This document shows positions 60,695 to 64,000 of a stretch of DNA of 64,000 nucleotides, in pieces. Positions within the stretch are counted from its first letter, which is position 1; every line of letters starts with the position of its first letter. Source of the stretch: Tranquillimonas rosea (lineage in GTDB: Bacteria; Pseudomonadota; Alphaproteobacteria; Rhodobacterales; Rhodobacteraceae); the NCBI RefSeq assembly GCF_900111315.1, contig NZ_FOGU01000011.1:51076-115075 (forward strand). The letters run 5' to 3'. The notes beneath the pieces are model-generated. The model made no database searches, was not told the DNA's origin, and saw only the letters and a list, made by a program, of their open reading frames with translations. The translations under genes and the position numbers were made by a program.

Positions 60695-61420
60695 GCTGAC
60701 CTCGGCCCGCAGCGGGCGGTGATCCGACGCGGCGCGGATGCCCGGCCCGTCGAGCGCGCGAACGCCCCGGACCGCGCCCGGCCGGTCCGACAGGATTCGG
60801 TCGAGGGGAAAAAGCGGCCGTCGCACCGGAAAGCTTCGCGCCACCCCGCCATGCAGGCGCCTCCCGACGACGCGCGGCGACAGGGCCAGCCCGCCCCACG
60901 GCCGCCACTCGTTCAGATCGCCCACTACGAGGGTCGGCATCGGCGTGCGCCGGGCGAGGTGCTGGCCGATGATCCGCATCTGCACCAGGCGCAGCGGCTG
61001 AGACAGTGACAGGTGCGTGGCCACCAGCCGCACTGGGCCCCCGGCACTGCGCAGGTCCATCACCACGGCGCCGCGCGGGCAGAGACCCGGCAGGTCCAAC
61101 AACCGCGCCTCGCCCCGCTGTATCTCTGGCCCGAGGAACAGAACCGTCCCGTGAAAGCCGTGGCTCTCGGGCCGCCAGCGCAGCGCCGGGTCCGGCTGCG
61201 CATGGGACAGTCCGGTGAGACTTGCGATGCGCTCGAGGTCCAGCAGACCTTTCTGCGGCGCGTCCTCGGTGTCGGCCTCCTGCAGGGCCAGGATGTCGGT
61301 GCCGCCGGGGGGACAGACCTCCTGCGCCAGCACCGTCTCTATCCGGACAGGATCGGTCCGGCCGTCGGCGCCCCGGGCGCGGTGGATGTTCCATGTCGCC
61401 ACGCGGAGCGGGGAGGGCAC
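60683..61420 (-). CDS. Endonuclease/exonuclease/phosphatase family protein
   Basis: A 245-residue protein of the EEP superfamily. All core motifs are present: TWNIHRARG (Asn metal site), LALQEADTED (Glu), LVATHLSLS (His), VGDLNEW (Asp/Asn) and ASDHRPLRAEV (Asp-His). There is no signal peptide. Members cleave phosphodiester bonds in nucleic acids, phosphoinositides or phospholipids; the substrate cannot be told. It is divergent from the iron-type alcohol dehydrogenase gene, sharing 106 bases. Confidence 0.86.
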   Translation of the reverse strand: MPSPLRVATWNIHRARGADGRTDPVRIETVLAQEVCPPGGTDILALQEADTEDAPQKGLLDLERIASLTGLSHAQPDPALRWRPESHGFHGTVLFLGPEIQRGEARLLDLPGLCPRGAVVMDLRSAGGPVRLVATHLSLSQPLRLVQMRIIGQHLARRTPMPTLVVGDLNEWRPWGGLALSPRVVGRRLHGGVARSFPVRRPLFPLDRILSDRPGAVRGVRALDGPGIRAASDHRPLRAEVSLAA

Positions 61421-61526
61421 TGGCAGGGCTTTCGGTCGTGAACGGGTCCGCGGATCAAGCCCGCGTGCCCGCGTCGGGTTCCGGTCGGCGGGTGACGAAG
61501 CCGTCCCTCTCGCCTAGGTTTCCCCC

Positions 61527-62681
61527 ATGACACTCGCACCTTTCGCCTTCCGCACGGCCGCCACCATCCGTTTCGGGCGGGGGACCGCCCCCGAGGCCGT
61601 CGGCGCCGCGCTGGCCCATGGTACACGTGTGCTCGTCGTGCATGGGCGCACGGCGGCGCGGGCGGACTGGCTGGTCACCGCGCTGCAAGAGGCGGGCGCC
61701 GAGGTGCACCGCATCGCCTGCGCCGGAGAGCCGGACCTGGCCGCGCTGGAAGCCGCCACCGACACCGCCCGCGTCGGCGGCGTGCAGGTAGTGATCGGCC
61801 TGGGCGGTGGCGCGGCGCTGGATCTCGCCAAGGCGGCCGCGGCGCTGGCGCCGTCCACCTCGGAGGCGGTCGAACACCTCGAGATCGTCGGCTCCGGCCG
61901 CCCGCTCGACACCGATCCGCTGCCGTTCATCGCGGTGCCCACCACGGCGGGGACGGGCAGCGAGGTGACGAAGAACGCGGTCATCGGCATCCCCGATCAC
62001 GCCCGCAAGGTCAGCCTGCGGGACGAACGGATGTTGGCGCGGTTGGCGATCGTCGACCCCGCGCTGACCGACGGGCTACCCAATGGCGTGACCCTGGCCA
62101 GCGGTCTCGACGCCGTGACGCAGGTGATCGAGCCCTATCTCAGCCACCGCGCGACGCCGCTGACCGACGCGATCTGCGCCGACGCGATCCCGCGGGGCGC
62201 CGCCGCGCTGACCCGTCTGATGCGGGGCGAGGACGCCGGCGCGCGGGACGAGATGGCCTATGTCAGCCTGTGCGGCGGCGTGGCGTTGGCCAATGCGGGG
62301 CTCGGGGCCGTGCACGGCTTTGCCGGGGTGCTGGGCGGGCGGACCGGCGCCCCCCACGGCGAGATCTGCGCCAGCCTCCTGCCGCACGTCCTGACCGCCC
62401 ACGCCGCACGCGCCGGCGACGATCCCGCACTCTCGCGCCGGCTCGATGCGGTGCGGGGCTGGCTGGCAGGGGCGCTGGACGTGGCGCCGGCCGAGGCGTT
62501 CGACACGCTGGCCGTCTGGTCGCGCCGGGCGGGCATCCGCGGCCTTGGCGCGATGGGCGTCGCGGCGGCGGATCTCGACGAGATCGTCGAGGCCTCGGCG
62601 CAATCGTCCTCGATGAAGGCCAATCCCTATCCGCCCGAGCCGCAGGCCCTTCGCGCGATCTTGGAACAGGCCCTGGGCTGA
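61527..62681 (+). CDS. Iron-containing alcohol dehydrogenase (type III)
   Basis: A 384-residue dehydrogenase with the NAD-binding GGG motif (GLGGGAALD, 93-95), PTTAGTGSEVTKNAV and the metal-site region: Asp195 and Gln199 in SGLDAVTQVIEPYLS, His263 in AVHGFAGVLGG and His277 in APHGE. The second ligand position has glutamine instead of histidine, as in a known branch of the family. It oxidises an alcohol or reduces an aldehyde; the substrate is unknown. It ends six bases before the convergent unknown membrane protein. Confidence 0.9.
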   Translation: MTLAPFAFRTAATIRFGRGTAPEAVGAALAHGTRVLVVHGRTAARADWLVTALQEAGAEVHRIACAGEPDLAALEAATDTARVGGVQVVIGLGGGAALDLAKAAAALAPSTSEAVEHLEIVGSGRPLDTDPLPFIAVPTTAGTGSEVTKNAVIGIPDHARKVSLRDERMLARLAIVDPALTDGLPNGVTLASGLDAVTQVIEPYLSHRATPLTDAICADAIPRGAAALTRLMRGEDAGARDEMAYVSLCGGVALANAGLGAVHGFAGVLGGRTGAPHGEICASLLPHVLTAHAARAGDDPALSRRLDAVRGWLAGALDVAPAEAFDTLAVWSRRAGIRGLGAMGVAAADLDEIVEASAQSSSMKANPYPPEPQALRAILEQALG

Positions 62682-62687
62682 GCCCGC

Positions 62688-63512
62688 TCAGGGCCGCAGG
62701 AACCGGATCAGGCTGCCGCCGGCGTCGACGATGTCGGCGGTTCGGGCCAGCAGGTGCTCTGACCCCATGGCGGGGGCGCCGTCACGCTCGACCCGCGCGA
62801 GAAGCCGCATCAGCCGTCGCCGGTGGGTCCCGGTCGCCGCCTGAACCGGGTCGGCGAGAAGCCCCGCGAAAGTGGTGATGACCGACGCGATCAGCGCCAG
62901 CGCCACGCCGATGGCGATCACGTGCCAGAGCGGCAGCTCGACGGGGAACACGCCGTACCATACGCCGCCCAGCGTCTGGCCGAGCGGAAAGCTGGACACC
63001 GCCTGCGCCTCGGCCATCCGCCCGGTCAGCACGGGCGCGAGCGAGATGACACCGGGCGTGGCCATGCGGAACACGGCGAATCCCATCGCCAGCACGATCA
63101 GCGAGGTGGTGATCTCGGCCACGGCGGACCGGACGGCGGTGTAATCCTCAAGGCACGCTTGCTGCCGCGCGCTCAGTGGCGTGTCTGGGCCCAGCATCGG
63201 CGCGATCAGCTCATCTCGCACGCGGGTCTGAACGGCGTGGGCCACGGACGAGCCCAGCAGGATCCGCCGCCCGGCCAGCCAGCGCGCGGCGCCGCGCAGG
63301 CGCACCAGCCACAGCAGCCCGGCCAGCAGGCGGGTCAGCAGGAATACGGGCGCGAGGGCGACGTTGACCGGCGCGCGCAGCAGATCGAGCCCGAGCGCAT
63401 GGCGATGCAGCCGCGCCGAGCCGCGCAGGCCGTAGTGACGCCGGACAAATGCCCGGACGCGCTGAAGGCGGGCCGCGCGGTCCTCCGCGCCGTCAGTGTC
63501 TGGGTCGGGCAT
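62688..63512 (-). CDS. Membrane protein of unknown function
   Basis: A 274-residue protein I do not recognise. Residues 1-40 are polar and basic (RLQRVRAFVRRHYGLRG). Hydrophobic helices lie near 55-75 (VALAPVFLLTRLLAGLLWLV), at about 140-160 (SLIVLAMGFAVFRM), with a further span near 200-225 (VIAIGVALALIASVITTFAGLL). The C-terminus is cytosolic-like. ATG 63512 is preferred; an in-frame start at 63584 adds 24 residues that read like non-coding sequence. It lies between the alcohol dehydrogenase and glyA. Confidence 0.72.
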   Translation of the reverse strand: MPDPDTDGAEDRAARLQRVRAFVRRHYGLRGSARLHRHALGLDLLRAPVNVALAPVFLLTRLLAGLLWLVRLRGAARWLAGRRILLGSSVAHAVQTRVRDELIAPMLGPDTPLSARQQACLEDYTAVRSAVAEITTSLIVLAMGFAVFRMATPGVISLAPVLTGRMAEAQAVSSFPLGQTLGGVWYGVFPVELPLWHVIAIGVALALIASVITTFAGLLADPVQAATGTHRRRLMRLLARVERDGAPAMGSEHLLARTADIVDAGGSLIRFLRP

Positions 63513-63625
63513 CGGCAGCTCCCCGAAGCGGCGGCAGGCGCCGCGATCCGGGGCAGGGTAGCCCCGGCGCGGCGCGATCGCCAAGCGCCGGGGTGACCGG
63601 CGGCATCACTTTGCCGCCAGCGCGC

Positions 63626-64000
63626 TCACAGGTTCTGGTAGATCGGGAACTTTGCGCAGAGGGCTTCGACCTCGGCGCGGACCTCGTCTTCGACTGTGGC
63701 GTTGGCGTCTTCGCCATTGGCGGCGAGGCCGTCGGTGACGCGGACGATCCAGTCGGCGATCTGGCGGAACTCGGGGTCGCCGAAGCCGCGGGTGGTGCCG
63801 GCGGGCGAGCCCAGGCGGATGCCGGAGGTCACGGTGGGCTTCTCGTCGTCGAACGGGATGCCGTTCTTGTTGCAGGTGATATGCGCGCGTCCCAGCGCCG
63901 CCTCGGTGGCGTTGCCCTTGACCCCCTTGGGCCGCAGGTCGACCAGCAGGACGTGGCTGTCGGTGCCGCCGGTGACGATGTCGAGCCCGCCGGCGATCAG
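63626..64000 (-). CDS. glyA: Serine hydroxymethyltransferase, C-terminal part (glyA, runs off the window)
   Basis: The last 124 residues of serine hydroxymethyltransferase, the PLP enzyme that converts serine and tetrahydrofolate to glycine and methylene-tetrahydrofolate. [33 protein letters not shown] and [17 protein letters not shown] are unmistakable family sequences. The gene begins outside the window, beyond 64000. Confidence 0.97.
   Translation of the reverse strand: MIAGGLDIVTGGTDSHVLLVDLRPKGVKGNATEAALGRAHITCNKNGIPFDDEKPTVTSGIRLGSPAGTTRGFGDPEFRQIADWIVRVTDGLAANGEDANATVEDEVRAEVEALCAKFPIYQNL

Overview
The window is high-GC alphaproteobacterial DNA. The mix of transport operons, PCu(A)C, SCO and CtaG copper/oxidase genes, and twin-arginine binding proteins suggests a Rhodobacteraceae (Roseobacter-like) heterotroph. 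That placement is an inference from gene content; no rRNA marker is present. I found no tRNA, rRNA, CRISPR array, insertion sequence or phage gene. Coding density is very high, and many genes overlap by the 4-base ATGA stop-start.

Layout. (1) 1-8088: a PotABCD-type ABC importer operon (ATPase, Tat binding protein, two permeases) followed by an Asp/Glu/hydantoin-type racemase and a GNAT acetyltransferase, facing a CocE-type hydrolase. (2) 8241-12087: a cytosine-deaminase-like amidohydrolase, an acidic protein of unknown function, a nucleoside deaminase and a flavin-reductase-fold protein. (3) 12157-13744: a TupB-type oxyanion permease overlapping a HTH/PBP-like regulator, with no TupA or TupC beside it. 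(4) 13817-20028: metal and oxidase genes: CtaG, SCO, a 52-residue membrane protein, a ZIP transporter, an M23 peptidase, a PCu(A)C chaperone, then a MerR regulator and a CDF exporter with recognisable MerR-type promoters. (5) 20053-23853: a four-gene osmoprotectant importer in the yehZYXW order.

(6) 24618-34074: a cellulose island. The leftward operon bcsN-bcsA-bcsB-bcsZ-TPR protein (BcsK-like)-diguanylate cyclase faces an orphan LuxR-type regulator. Both outer flanks are unusually AT-rich for this genome and full of small inverted repeats. BcsA carries a PilZ c-di-GMP site, and the operon encodes its own cyclase with an inhibitory site, so the activating signal is probably made locally. (7) 34617-40198: a dipeptide/oligopeptide-type ABC operon (dppABCDF order).

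(8) 40479-57647: a large sugar or polyol catabolic island. It holds a TetR regulator; a three-gene operon (Gfo/Idh/MocA dehydrogenase, DUF993 aldolase-like protein, sugar isomerase/epimerase); a divergent Gfo/Idh/MocA protein with a cysteine cluster; a six-gene operon (binding protein, two permeases, two Gfo/Idh/MocA dehydrogenases, ATPase); a UPF0104-type membrane protein; and a second complete sugar ABC importer. Four dehydrogenases of one superfamily plus two importers point to oxidation-based breakdown of one or more sugars that I cannot name. (9) 57637-64000: an LTA-synthase-like sulfatase-fold protein paired with a CDP-alcohol phosphatidyltransferase, then cytochrome b561, an EEP-family phosphohydrolase, an iron-type alcohol dehydrogenase, an unknown membrane protein and the 3' part of glyA.
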